A stretch of 64,000 nucleotides of DNA from the NCBI GenBank assembly GCA_041844835.1, contig JBGZBU010000018.1, forward strand, positions 99,545 to 163,544, in the 5' to 3' direction. The stretch comes from CAUUCX01 sp041844835 (GTDB taxonomy: Bacteria > Bacillota > Clostridia > Peptostreptococcales > Anaerovoracaceae). Under the pieces are notes generated by a model that ran no database searches, was not told the origin of the DNA, and saw only the letters and a program-made list of their open reading frames with translations. Both the position numbers and the translations under genes were made by a program. Position 1 is the stretch's first letter; each line of letters begins with the position of its first letter. This document shows, one piece after another, positions 18,754 to 27,917 of this stretch.

Positions 18754-18773
18754 ATACAATCCCCTTTCACCCC

Positions 18774-19925
18774 TTACAGTGCAAACTTCTTGCACAATTC
18801 TTCGACCTCAAGCCTAGCTTCCATATCAATGGTCATTATGTCCTGAAAATCATAATTCTTTATTACATTATACTGCGACATGAACTCCCTGAGAATCTCC
18901 GCAATCATCCAAAACTCCAGCTCCCCCTCCAGAAATTTTTCAACGGTATACTCATTTGCGCCATTTAATGCAATAGCGGCGGAGCCTCCGCTTTTCAGCG
19001 CCTCATACGCAAGTCCCAATGCAGGAAACGTTTCCATATCAGGTTTTTCAAATGTCATGTTTGTCATATCATTATATAAATCAAGTCCCAGATCGTTAGG
19101 CAATCTGCCGGGATATTCAAATGCAAAAGATATCGGAATCCTCATATCAGTCGGCCCAAGCTGTGCAATAATAGCTCCGTCGGAATATTCTACCATCGAG
19201 TGAATTACAGCTTCCTTGTGTATGAGAACAAAAATCTTGTCCGCAGGAACATCAAACAGCCATCTCGCCTCGATAACCTCGAGCCCCTTGTTCATAAGCG
19301 TAGCTGAATCTATGGAAATCTTCTTTCCCATACTCCAACTCGGATGATTAAGAGCATCCGCACAAGTAACGGATTTTAAATCGGATGAGCTGTAATTCCT
19401 GAAAGGTCCCCCGGATGCCGTGAGGATAAGTGAACGCAGTTTTCTGTTTTTATTTCCCTCCATGCACTGGAATATCGCACTATGTTCGCTGTCAACGGGA
19501 ATTATGCGCCCGCCCCCATATTTAAAAGCTGACATTATAATATCCCCGCCGGTAACCAGCGCTTCTTTATTCGCAAGAGCCACATCCGCCCCGGCAAGGG
19601 CGGCTCTGTGCGTGGGAATCATACCCCGCATTCCGACTAACGCATTTAAAAACAAATCCGCACCGCTGTCTATAAGATGCGATATTCCGTCATTTCCCCA
19701 TACGACTTCAAGAAAAGGAAAATCCGTCTTTATCCGCTCGGCATCATCTCTAAGCTCCACCGAAACGATATCGGGTTTAAATTCCGCAATTTGCTCTTTA
19801 AACAGTCTTATATTTTTCCCGCATGCAATCGATTTGACTTTAAATTTATCAGTGTTCTGCCGTATTACATCAAGCGCTTGAGTCCCTATGGAACCGGTAC
19901 TGCCCAATATACTTATCTCTTTCAT
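18774..19925 (-). CDS. dxr: 1-deoxy-D-xylulose-5-phosphate reductoisomerase
   Basis: Second enzyme of the MEP pathway, NADPH dependent. 383 aa. The NADPH loop is LGSTGSIGTQALDV at the N-terminus; catalytic and metal residues lie in VPVDSEHSAIFQ and the flexible-loop segment NHPSWSMGKKISIDSATLMNKGLE. Starts 8 nt after cdsA and is co-transcribed with it. Confidence 0.97.
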   Translation of the reverse strand: MKEISILGSTGSIGTQALDVIRQNTDKFKVKSIACGKNIRLFKEQIAEFKPDIVSVELRDDAERIKTDFPFLEVVWGNDGISHLIDSGADLFLNALVGMRGMIPTHRAALAGADVALANKEALVTGGDIIMSAFKYGGGRIIPVDSEHSAIFQCMEGNKNRKLRSLILTASGGPFRNYSSSDLKSVTCADALNHPSWSMGKKISIDSATLMNKGLEVIEARWLFDVPADKIFVLIHKEAVIHSMVEYSDGAIIAQLGPTDMRIPISFAFEYPGRLPNDLGLDLYNDMTNMTFEKPDMETFPALGLAYEALKSGGSAAIALNGANEYTVEKFLEGELEFWMIAEILREFMSQYNVIKNYDFQDIMTIDMEARLEVEELCKKFAL

Positions 19926-19933
19926 GATATCCC

Positions 19934-20728
19934 CTATGACAGCCCTAAGACAATAAACTTCGCATAATAATAAATCAGAGGCGCCGTAAATAATATGCTG
20001 TCAAACCTGTCCATAATACCTCCGTGCCCCGGAATAAGTTTACCGTAATCTTTTATCCCCATTTTGCGTTTAAACGCTGAAGCGCAAAGATCCCCGATTT
20101 GGCTGAACGCCGCCGCGAAAGCTCCCAAGATGATGCAATGCAAAAGTATGGGACGCAGAAAGAAGAATGCAAATACCCCGCATGCCAACATTCCTCCGAT
20201 CACACCGCCGATCGCACCTTCTACGGTTTTTTTAGGACTCAGAACCGGGCACAGTTTATGTTTACCCAGAAAATAACCTGTAAAATATGCCATTATATCG
20301 GAGCCGAATGCCGAAAAAAATATGAGCCATAAAAGAAGTGAATACTTTTCAAGCTGCCCCACTAAAACGATATGATATGAGAAAAATACGACATAAAAAA
20401 TAGCGGTCAGCGTCGCCATGCCGTCCTCCAATTTTCTCTCATCTATCTTAAACACATAGAGCAATGAAAACAAAATAGATATAAAAAACCAAAAGAAATA
20501 AATTTCAAAATCCAAATTCAAAATATTTACGGCATACAGCAGGACTGCGGCCAGATATACAATATACTTTGACGGCTTTATCCCCATATGGTTAAAACCG
20601 TTACAGAATTCAGTTGCACCTGATATTCCTATCAAAAAACAGGCTCCCGTAAGAACGGGACCCCCCAGGTATAAAACTCCGAAAAGGATCGGAACCATCG
20701 CCGTTCCTGAAATAATTCTTGTCTTCAT
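19934..20728 (-). CDS. cdsA: Phosphatidate cytidylyltransferase
   Basis: Integral membrane enzyme that makes CDP-diacylglycerol for phospholipid synthesis. 264 aa with about seven hydrophobic segments and the C-terminal signature KRKMGIKDYGKLIPGHGGIMDRFDS. AGGAG precedes the ATG. Located between uppS and dxr, the usual gram-positive order. Confidence 0.95.
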   Translation of the reverse strand: MKTRIISGTAMVPILFGVLYLGGPVLTGACFLIGISGATEFCNGFNHMGIKPSKYIVYLAAVLLYAVNILNLDFEIYFFWFFISILFSLLYVFKIDERKLEDGMATLTAIFYVVFFSYHIVLVGQLEKYSLLLWLIFFSAFGSDIMAYFTGYFLGKHKLCPVLSPKKTVEGAIGGVIGGMLACGVFAFFFLRPILLHCIILGAFAAAFSQIGDLCASAFKRKMGIKDYGKLIPGHGGIMDRFDSILFTAPLIYYYAKFIVLGLS

Positions 20729-20748
20729 TTCATTCTCCTAAGCTGTTA

Positions 20749-21486
20749 TTATTCACATCTTCCGCCAAATCTTCGCTCTCTTCCCATATACTCATCTATT
20801 ATACTTTTCAATTCATCCGGGGTAAAATCGGGCCAGAGCGTCTCGGTAAAAGCGAATTCACTATATGCTATTTGCCAGAGGAGAAAATTTGAAATCCTCT
20901 CTTCTCCACTCGTACGCACGACCAAGTCGGGATCCGGCACACCAAGCAGCCCCGTATAAAGATTTGCGGAGATATCCTGAACAGTAATCCGCTGGGGATC
21001 GACCTTTCCGTCCGCTGCCAGCTCGCACAGACGGGCAGCTGCAAGCCTGATATCTTCCCTGCCGCCATAATTTATGCAGATATTGAACTGCATACCGGTA
21101 TTCTTCTCCGTAAGGTGCTCAGCTCTATTTATTGCATCCTGCACCCCTCTTGGAAGAGGCGCAGGATCGCCAAGCAATTTTATCCTGACATTCTCTCTAT
21201 TGAGCTCCGCCAGTTCATTTTCCACATACAGCACGAGCAATTTGAAAATTCCGCTTATTTCTTCGGCGCTCCGCTTCCAATTTTCCGTCGAAAAAGCATA
21301 AACGCTGAGATGTTTTATCCCGAAATCCGAAGCAAATCTTACGATTTCTTTCATCGCCTTCATTCCGGCATTATGCCCGGCATAACGCGGGAGATGCCGT
21401 TTTTTCGCCCATCGCCCGTTTCCGTCCATTATCAGAGCAATATGTTCGGGCTTTTTTCTTACGGATCCGCTCATCCCTCTTCCCAC
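20749..21486 (-). CDS. uppS: Isoprenyl transferase (undecaprenyl diphosphate synthase)
   Basis: cis-Prenyltransferase that makes the C55 lipid carrier for wall synthesis. 245 aa; HIALIMDGNGRWAKKRHLPRYAGH holds the catalytic Asp and substrate-binding residues, and LVVRTSGEERISNFLLWQ is the C-terminal signature. A GTG start at 21486 has AGAGG 6 nt upstream; an ATG at 21471 is possible. Only one base separates it from the frr stop. Confidence 0.95.
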   Translation of the reverse strand: MGRGMSGSVRKKPEHIALIMDGNGRWAKKRHLPRYAGHNAGMKAMKEIVRFASDFGIKHLSVYAFSTENWKRSAEEISGIFKLLVLYVENELAELNRENVRIKLLGDPAPLPRGVQDAINRAEHLTEKNTGMQFNICINYGGREDIRLAAARLCELAADGKVDPQRITVQDISANLYTGLLGVPDPDLVVRTSGEERISNFLLWQIAYSEFAFTETLWPDFTPDELKSIIDEYMGRERRFGGRCE

Positions 21487-21487
21487 T

Positions 21488-22042
21488 TTAAACCTCTAAA
21501 ATTTCGCTCTCTTTTGCTTTAATGATCGCGTCTATTTCCTTCATTGCCTCATCGGTTATTTTTTGTACTTCTTCCGTTTCACTCCTCATTTCATCCTCTG
21601 AAACCTCGGCACTCTTTTCCATCTTTTTGATGATATCGTTTGCCTCACGGCGTTCGTTGCGTACTGCTACTTTTGTATCTTCTCCGAGTTTTTTTACAAT
21701 TTTCGTCAATTCACGACGACGTTCTTCTGTAACCTCAGGCACCGTAATCCGCACCACTTTTCCGTCATTTGACGGCGGCATCCCCAGATCCGAAGTATTT
21801 ATCGCTTTTTCAATATCCGCAACCGCTTTTGGATCAAACGGTGTAATCATTAGCGTGCGCGGATCCGGAACGGAAATGCTTGCCATATTTTTAAGCGGCG
21901 TCGGAGTCCCGTAATACTCCACCACTATCTTATCGAGCAGCAGCGGGTTTGCCCTGCCTGCCCTGACTGTGCTTAATTCTTCTTTCAGATACGCTATATT
22001 TCCTTTAATTTTCTCACGAAAATCCTTTTTTACATCCGACAT
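21488..22042 (-). CDS. frr: Ribosome recycling factor
   Basis: Splits post-termination ribosomes together with EF-G. 184 aa, the standard length. Family blocks: LSTVRAGRANPLLLDKI, YYGTPTPLKNMASISVPDPRTL and LTEERRREL-type EVTEERRRELTK. GGAGG precedes the ATG. Between pyrH and uppS. Confidence 0.98.
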   Translation of the reverse strand: MSDVKKDFREKIKGNIAYLKEELSTVRAGRANPLLLDKIVVEYYGTPTPLKNMASISVPDPRTLMITPFDPKAVADIEKAINTSDLGMPPSNDGKVVRITVPEVTEERRRELTKIVKKLGEDTKVAVRNERREANDIIKKMEKSAEVSEDEMRSETEEVQKITDEAMKEIDAIIKAKESEILEV

Positions 22043-22057
22043 AATAATACCTCCCTA

Positions 22058-22762
22058 TTATCTTACTATTGTTCCTATTTTTTCCCCGCAAACCGCTTTC
22101 ATAATATTCCCCGTTTCAGAAAGAGCAAAAACATGAATAGGAATATCATTGTCGCGGCAAAGAGTAGCTGCGGTTCCATCCATGACCTTGAGATTTTTCT
22201 CCAATACCTCCTGATGAGTCAGCACGGAATATTTTGTTGCATTCGGATTTATTGCCGGATCATCAGAGTATACGGCGTCTATTTTTTTTGCAAGCAAAAT
22301 GACATCGGCATCAATCTCCGCAGAACGAAGAGCAGCGGTGGTATCCGTAGAAAAAAACGGATTCCCCGTACCGGCGCCGAAGATCACGATACTTCCCTCC
22401 GCAAGCTCGGACACCGCTTTCCTCCTGATGTAAGGTTCGGCAATTTCACGCATCTCAATAGCGGTCTGCACACGCGCCGATACTCCAAGCGCCTCAATTG
22501 CTTCCTGCAGAACAAGGGCATTCATGACCGTTGCGAGCATCCCCACGTAATCAGCCGTTGCTCTGTTCATGCTTGCATCGCTTCTGCCTCGCCAAAAATT
22601 CCCTCCGCCTACCACTATGGCTATCTCCACACCCATATCATAAACATCTTTAATCTGGTGCGCCACGTCATTGACAACGGCATGATCAATGCCGAAACGC
22701 CCTTCCCCTGCCAGCGCTTCTCCACTGATCTTAATCATTATTCTTTTGTATGCCGGTTTCAT
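22058..22762 (-). CDS. pyrH: UMP kinase
   Basis: Amino-acid-kinase-fold enzyme forming UDP from UMP, 234 aa. KISGEALAGE, VVGGGNFWRGR and the ATP-binding region TGNPFFSTDTTAALRSAEI are visible. The ATG at 22762 is preferred over a GTG three codons upstream because GAGGTGG lies about 6 nt before it. First gene of this block; rpsB and tsf, its frequent upstream partners, are not here. Confidence 0.96.
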   Translation of the reverse strand: MKPAYKRIMIKISGEALAGEGRFGIDHAVVNDVAHQIKDVYDMGVEIAIVVGGGNFWRGRSDASMNRATADYVGMLATVMNALVLQEAIEALGVSARVQTAIEMREIAEPYIRRKAVSELAEGSIVIFGAGTGNPFFSTDTTAALRSAEIDADVILLAKKIDAVYSDDPAINPNATKYSVLTHQEVLEKNLKVMDGTAATLCRDNDIPIHVFALSETGNIMKAVCGEKIGTIVR

Positions 22763-22945
22763 AAAATCCACCTCTCATTTTCACCTAGCAGTCAATCTTT
22801 TCCATCCTCATTTTAACACAAAACTTCCCGTTTTTTCTATAAGAAATTATACATGCCGCCCATAGACTCTTAATCATTATTTTGATAAAATTGTTTCGTG
22901 TTGGTGCACTGAAGAGACAGCCTACAGGAATAAGAGGAGGTTTTG

Positions 22946-23698
22946 ATGTTAGAGATTAAAAATGTTACAAAAAAATACGGCACTTTCTTAGCGAATGACA
23001 ATGTATCGTTTACCGTTCCCTCAGGCAGCATTTCTCTGCTTGTTGGCCCCAACGGTGCGGGGAAATCAACAATACTCAAAAGTATTATGGGATTGCTAAG
23101 ATATCAGGGCGAGATCACTTTGAACGGCGAACAGACAACATCGCCCGCCGCGAAAAAAATGCTTGCGTATGTTCCGGAATTCCCACAGATGTATTCACTG
23201 CTGACCGTTTATGAGCACATGGAATATACCGCAAGGATATACAAATTAAGCGACTGGCAGGAAAAGGCGGATACACTGCTTTCACGTTTTGAAATCCTGG
23301 ATAAGAAAAACAAATTGGGGGGCGCTCTTTCTAAAGGAATGCAGCAAAAGCTCAGTATATGCACAGCTTTGTTGCATTCACCGGAATTCATCCTCTTTGA
23401 CGAACCGATGATAGGACTTGATCCGCATGCAATAAAAGAAGTGAAATCGATATTTTACGAATTGAAGGATGCAGGTTCATCCCTGCTTATAAGCACACAT
23501 ATTTTGGACACCGTAGATGATTTATGGGATCATGTCGAAATAATGAATAATGGTAAAATTGCGGCATCGACAAGCCATCAGGATCTGACCGCGGCGGGCA
23601 AAAGCTTGGAAGATTATTTTTTTGAAATTACGGAAATATCGGATACGGCAAATTATAATTCACCCGGGTCAACAAGCGATGCGGAGGTGGAAATATGA
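22946..23698 (+). CDS. ABC transporter ATP-binding protein
   Basis: Cytoplasmic ATPase of an exporter, 250 aa. Walker A GPNGAGKST (about 34-42), signature LSKGMQQKLS, Walker B FILFDEPMIGLD and the switch His in LISTHILD. The C-terminal extension after about 210 is short. GAGGAGG lies 5 nt before the ATG. Its stop overlaps the start of the permease gene (ATGA), so the two make one transporter. Substrate unknown. Confidence 0.9.
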   Translation: MLEIKNVTKKYGTFLANDNVSFTVPSGSISLLVGPNGAGKSTILKSIMGLLRYQGEITLNGEQTTSPAAKKMLAYVPEFPQMYSLLTVYEHMEYTARIYKLSDWQEKADTLLSRFEILDKKNKLGGALSKGMQQKLSICTALLHSPEFILFDEPMIGLDPHAIKEVKSIFYELKDAGSSLLISTHILDTVDDLWDHVEIMNNGKIAASTSHQDLTAAGKSLEDYFFEITEISDTANYNSPGSTSDAEVEI

Positions 23699-25305
23699 CT
23701 GCGTTGCTGTATTTGAAATTTCTTCAATTTAAGAACGGAATAAAGCAATTGCGATACGAAAAAAGCAAGTTGTTTTTTGTGATTTTTATCGCCGTGGCAG
23801 CTGTTGTTTCATTTATTCCCGCTTTTTTGGGCGTGAACACGCCTGATTCCCATGCTTCGCCTCTGCACAATTCACGTGCAACACTGCTTTTTATAATCCT
23901 GGTCTACTTACTGCTTTATATATTTGTAGCCCAATCGTGGTGGGCGGGAACGCAAAAGGCAACGCTTATATTCAGAATGTCGGATGTGCAGTTTGTATTC
24001 ACTGCACCGCTGAAACCTCAATCCGTACTGATGTATGGAATGTTGAATAAATTCCAGATGATTATGCTGAGCTCAATTTTTATATTTTTTCAATATCCGA
24101 ATGTGCGACATGCGGGGTTGAGTTTCGGCTCATTTTTGCTGTGCATACTGATTTTTCTGATTGCGACTTTTGCGGGCAGCTGCACCGGTATGCTCATATA
24201 TGCCGCTTCATATCGAAATGTCCGGATCAAGAATTTTTTTAAGACTCTCCTGCTCGCCGTTACGCTTCTTATCATTGCGATTATTCTAAAAGCGTATGCC
24301 GTCACGCACGATCCTATGGAAGCTGTACGTATTGCCTTTGAAAATCCCGTCATAAGATTTTTGCCGATCGTCGGTTGGGCGCTTGAAATTATAAAAGGAT
24401 TTATAGGCGAATTCGGCACGGCGGCGATCGTTTCGTCACTGCTTCTGCCGGGCTTGATCGCGGCAACATTAAAAATACTCTACAGCATTGATATAAACTT
24501 TTATGAGGATGCGATCAGCGCTATAGGGAAATATGAAAAAACTATTGAAAACAAGAAAAACGGAAAAAGCACGATTGACTTCAAAAAAACAAGCGCCGGA
24601 AAATTCGGAATCGGCAGAGGTTGGGGAGAATCCGCGATAATGTATCGAATGCTGAAAAGCATGAAACGTGAAGTATCGAATCTTGCATCAATGTCTACGA
24701 TCGCCGTTCTCATATCCGCAGGGGTAGCTATTGCAGTAATAAAAATCAGCGGCATCAGCGGTGCGGGGGGACTTGGAATAGGCGTAATTATACTTCTGTA
24801 TGTTTCGGCTATATATTCACAATATTCCGCTTTTACCGACGAGTTGAAATCCGATTATTTTTTCACTATACCGGGCAGCAATACGAAGAAACTCATTTTT
24901 GCAAGTCTGCCGATCGTGATGAAATCAAGCTTGGAATTTTTGATCGCAATAGCGGGATTTGCGATTGCCGCAGGCGCGACAGTCGGTTCTGCAATAGGCG
25001 CATTTATATCCTTGATCGGATTTTCATTTGTTCTGACGGGCAGTCAGTTAATCTGCTACAGAGTGCTCCGCACGGATTCAGGAGTGCTGTTCAGCCTGTT
25101 TTCGCTCATAATGAACGTCCTGCTTCTGCTGCCGGGGATTATAATTATTGCCGTTCTTTATCCCGTGCGCAAGATACCTTACTTTGAAATTTTCTCCATT
25201 GAGGGGGTTTTGATAGTATTTTTCACTCTGATCGTCAATATGGGACTTTATTTTGCGTGCCTGAAACCGGGAGAAAATATGCTTCGTTTCGGGAAAGATG
25301 CCTGA
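23695..25305 (+). CDS. ABC exporter membrane protein
   Basis: 536-aa polytopic protein with about 12 hydrophobic segments, coupled by an ATGA overlap to the ATPase gene. It resembles the 'putative ABC exporter' membrane family of Firmicutes (large, two similar halves, soluble loop near 270-310). I infer export of a peptide, lipid or drug; nothing in the sequence fixes the substrate. Convergent with the hydrogenase gene, with only 6 nt between them. Confidence 0.8.
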   Translation: MTALLYLKFLQFKNGIKQLRYEKSKLFFVIFIAVAAVVSFIPAFLGVNTPDSHASPLHNSRATLLFIILVYLLLYIFVAQSWWAGTQKATLIFRMSDVQFVFTAPLKPQSVLMYGMLNKFQMIMLSSIFIFFQYPNVRHAGLSFGSFLLCILIFLIATFAGSCTGMLIYAASYRNVRIKNFFKTLLLAVTLLIIAIILKAYAVTHDPMEAVRIAFENPVIRFLPIVGWALEIIKGFIGEFGTAAIVSSLLLPGLIAATLKILYSIDINFYEDAISAIGKYEKTIENKKNGKSTIDFKKTSAGKFGIGRGWGESAIMYRMLKSMKREVSNLASMSTIAVLISAGVAIAVIKISGISGAGGLGIGVIILLYVSAIYSQYSAFTDELKSDYFFTIPGSNTKKLIFASLPIVMKSSLEFLIAIAGFAIAAGATVGSAIGAFISLIGFSFVLTGSQLICYRVLRTDSGVLFSLFSLIMNVLLLLPGIIIIAVLYPVRKIPYFEIFSIEGVLIVFFTLIVNMGLYFACLKPGENMLRFGKDA

Positions 25306-25311
25306 GGGCAT

Positions 25312-26736
25312 CTATCTCAAAACGGAAATAGCGTCGCTTATATTTTTTTCATAAGCTTCCTTGCCGTATTTGTCCACCTCCATACGGTTCTTTTTGCCGT
25401 GCGTGAGGCAGCCCGCCCCGCCGATGCATCCGTCTATACATGCCATCCCCTCTATGAAATTTGCATCGAGGATTCCTTTGCTCTTTTTCATGAGAGCGAT
25501 TTTACACTCTTCGATTCCGTCACACACTGCGGAATTTACTTCAAATGAGTCAAATCCCTGTTCCCTCAGGCTTTGAGCAACAGCATCGGACAATCCCCCG
25601 ACTCTGGCAAAAATCCTGCCATAATAGGAAGCATTGTCGAGCACATCTTCGCCCAATGCAGTAATATCAATATCCCTGCTGTCAAGCAGAGCCTGCAGCT
25701 CTTCAAATGTCATCGCCACATCGACATATTCTCTTACCGCCTCAAGCTCAACCTCCATTTTTTTAGCGGTGCACGGACCGATAAACACGACCTTTGCGGC
25801 AGGATCAATTTTCTTTATATATTTTGCCAAGGCTCCCATAGGAGACAGATTGCTTGATACCATGGGAACTATATCGGGGAAATTTTTGTGTATGTAATTA
25901 ACAAACGCGGGGCAGCATGAACTTGTCAAAAATCCCTTCTCAACCAGCTCCTGCGCCTCCTCATATGCCACCATATCGGCGCCGAGCGCGGCTTCTACGA
26001 CGGTATGGAATCCCAATTTTTTAAGTCCGCTGATCACCTGCCCCAATTTTGCGTATGAAAATTGGCTGGATATTGATGGTGCAACCATGGCATAAACCTT
26101 ATAACTGTTGTTCTTATCACTTCTTTTTAAAATATCTATAACATCCAAAATAAATGATTTGTCAGTAATCGCACCGAACGGGCACTGATAAACACATGCT
26201 CCGCATGCGATACACTTGTCGTTATTGATAGAAGCCACTTTGTTTTCGTTTTTCGATATTGCTTTCACTTTGCAGGCACTTTCGCATGGTGTTTTTCGAT
26301 TTATGATGGCGCTGTACGGGCATACCTTTGCACAAGCACCGCAATTAACGCACAATGATTTATCTATATGTGCCACGTAATTATTGTCAAGACGTATTGC
26401 ATCCTTTGGACATGCCGCCTTGCAATGATGAGCGATGCATCCTCTGCACGAATTCGTAATTTCATATCCGCCCATAGGACATTCGTCACAAGCAATATCT
26501 ATCACCTCTATTACATTGCCGTTTCTCCGGTCGCCGCCCATAGCAATTTTTATTCTTTCCAATAAAATTGCGCGTTCCTTGTAAACACAGCAACGCATCG
26601 TAGGCGTATCTCCCGGCGCTATTTCCACAGGGATATCCGGGAGTTTCTGCATAAGCATATCATCCCATGCATACTTCGCAACCGTTTTCAGCACCTCATA
26701 TTTTATCTCCTGCACTTTAGTATCGAATTTTTTCAT
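25312..26736 (-). CDS. Monomeric [FeFe]-hydrogenase, catalytic type
   Basis: 474-aa hydrogenase, probably evolving H2 with reduced ferredoxin. The N-terminal half (about 75-190) is rich in cysteines of ferredoxin-like [4Fe-4S] motifs, including CRGCIAHHCKAACP, CVNCGACAKVCP and CIACGACVYQCP. H-cluster motifs: SCCPAF (C274 as proton-transfer Cys, C275 as ligand), GPCTAKKME (C322) and MACIDGCIGGAGC (C433, C437). Both proton-path residues C274 and M431 are kept, so it should be active. The ATG at 26736 has AGGAGG 4 nt upstream. Last gene of the four-gene operon. The layout recalls group B enzymes and HydA2 of Ruminococcus albus (family knowledge). Confidence 0.9.
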   Translation of the reverse strand: MKKFDTKVQEIKYEVLKTVAKYAWDDMLMQKLPDIPVEIAPGDTPTMRCCVYKERAILLERIKIAMGGDRRNGNVIEVIDIACDECPMGGYEITNSCRGCIAHHCKAACPKDAIRLDNNYVAHIDKSLCVNCGACAKVCPYSAIINRKTPCESACKVKAISKNENKVASINNDKCIACGACVYQCPFGAITDKSFILDVIDILKRSDKNNSYKVYAMVAPSISSQFSYAKLGQVISGLKKLGFHTVVEAALGADMVAYEEAQELVEKGFLTSSCCPAFVNYIHKNFPDIVPMVSSNLSPMGALAKYIKKIDPAAKVVFIGPCTAKKMEVELEAVREYVDVAMTFEELQALLDSRDIDITALGEDVLDNASYYGRIFARVGGLSDAVAQSLREQGFDSFEVNSAVCDGIEECKIALMKKSKGILDANFIEGMACIDGCIGGAGCLTHGKKNRMEVDKYGKEAYEKNISDAISVLR

Positions 26737-26744
26737 TTTGCCTC

Positions 26745-27917
26745 CTAAAAAAAGCTCACTTTTACCCGCTTGCCCATTTCCTGCAGACATGATGCAAGTT
26801 CCTCGACAAGATTCATTTTTATGTTAAACGTTATCGGCAAATCAGGGTTTTGATGTGCCGGATTCACGGCTCTTCCCACAAAAAAATTTATATCCGTTGC
26901 GTCTTCAAACAACAATCTGCATATCCTTGATGCGCCGTCCTTGTGTATGCTCCATTCTCCGTAAAGTTCATTGGCGCCAAGCGCATCTTTTGCATACTCT
27001 ATTACTCTGCTTATTGTAATCACTCCCTCCGTCACGAGATCAACACCTTCTATTTCAGCTATCGGAGGTACATCTCTGCTTTCAAAATTCAAAGTTGCTC
27101 TCAGCGGTTTATTCAGATATTTTGCAACTATGGAAGATGTCGTTCCGCCGCATACTATATGTTTGCCTTCTTTGGAAAAAAACAAAGACATCATTCTGTC
27201 GCAATCATCTCTGTTTTCAGGCGGACCGAAGAGCAAATTCATCGGATTGCGTTTTCTAACCTTTACGATGCACGCCGTCGCATCATCGCCGGGTTCATAA
27301 CCATATTGTTTGTTGCACTCATCTATCAACATGGTCGCCAATGTTTTTGCAGTATATCCGAGTTTTGCAAAAGTCAGCATAAAATCGGCGATATCCGCCG
27401 CTTTCCATCCGAAATTATATGCGCTACCTATCCCCGCGTGCGGGCAGCCGTCACTCATAGCAATAAAAACATCGCCCTCCGTAAGATGAAGAAGCGACTT
27501 AAAAATGCGCTTGCCGTCTATGCTCGTTTCCTGCATCTGATAATCGCACATTTTACCGTTTCTAAGCAAAATAACATGCGGATTGTCATACTGTATAATT
27601 TCAGCGACTTCATTCTTTATTATATGCATTATGGTGAATGTGGAATATGCCACCCCTCGCTCCGAGCAAATCGGCAAAGTCGCGGCGATCGTCGCGACAC
27701 ATTCCTCAAGCGGCAACCCCTCGGACATCATCGTCGAAATTATTCTGGAAGTCAGAGTTGAAAGAATACATGCTTTCACTCCGCTGCCCAGTCCATCGGC
27801 GAGCACGATTATAAAGGAATTCTCGCCCGTTTCAATTATGTCCACATGATCTCCGCACAGCTCCTCACCTACGTGATTAATGCTTTTCCAACCTATGTCC
27901 ACACACAAATTATTCAT
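26745..27917 (-). CDS. SpoIIE/PP2C-type serine phosphatase
   Basis: 390-aa soluble protein with a PP2C-like SpoIIE domain in about residues 10-230: GDHVDI, LADGLGSGVKA, AMSDGCPHAG and GDDATACIVKV carry the metal-binding aspartates. The remaining C-terminal 160 aa are unassigned. The ATG at 27917 overlaps the last codons of the hydS-like gene, and the hydrogenase gene follows after 8 nt. Phosphatases of this type neighbour sensory hydrogenases in other Clostridia, so it probably relays the H2 signal by dephosphorylating an unknown protein. Confidence 0.88.
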   Translation of the reverse strand: MNNLCVDIGWKSINHVGEELCGDHVDIIETGENSFIIVLADGLGSGVKACILSTLTSRIISTMMSEGLPLEECVATIAATLPICSERGVAYSTFTIMHIIKNEVAEIIQYDNPHVILLRNGKMCDYQMQETSIDGKRIFKSLLHLTEGDVFIAMSDGCPHAGIGSAYNFGWKAADIADFMLTFAKLGYTAKTLATMLIDECNKQYGYEPGDDATACIVKVRKRNPMNLLFGPPENRDDCDRMMSLFFSKEGKHIVCGGTTSSIVAKYLNKPLRATLNFESRDVPPIAEIEGVDLVTEGVITISRVIEYAKDALGANELYGEWSIHKDGASRICRLLFEDATDINFFVGRAVNPAHQNPDLPITFNIKMNLVEELASCLQEMGKRVKVSFF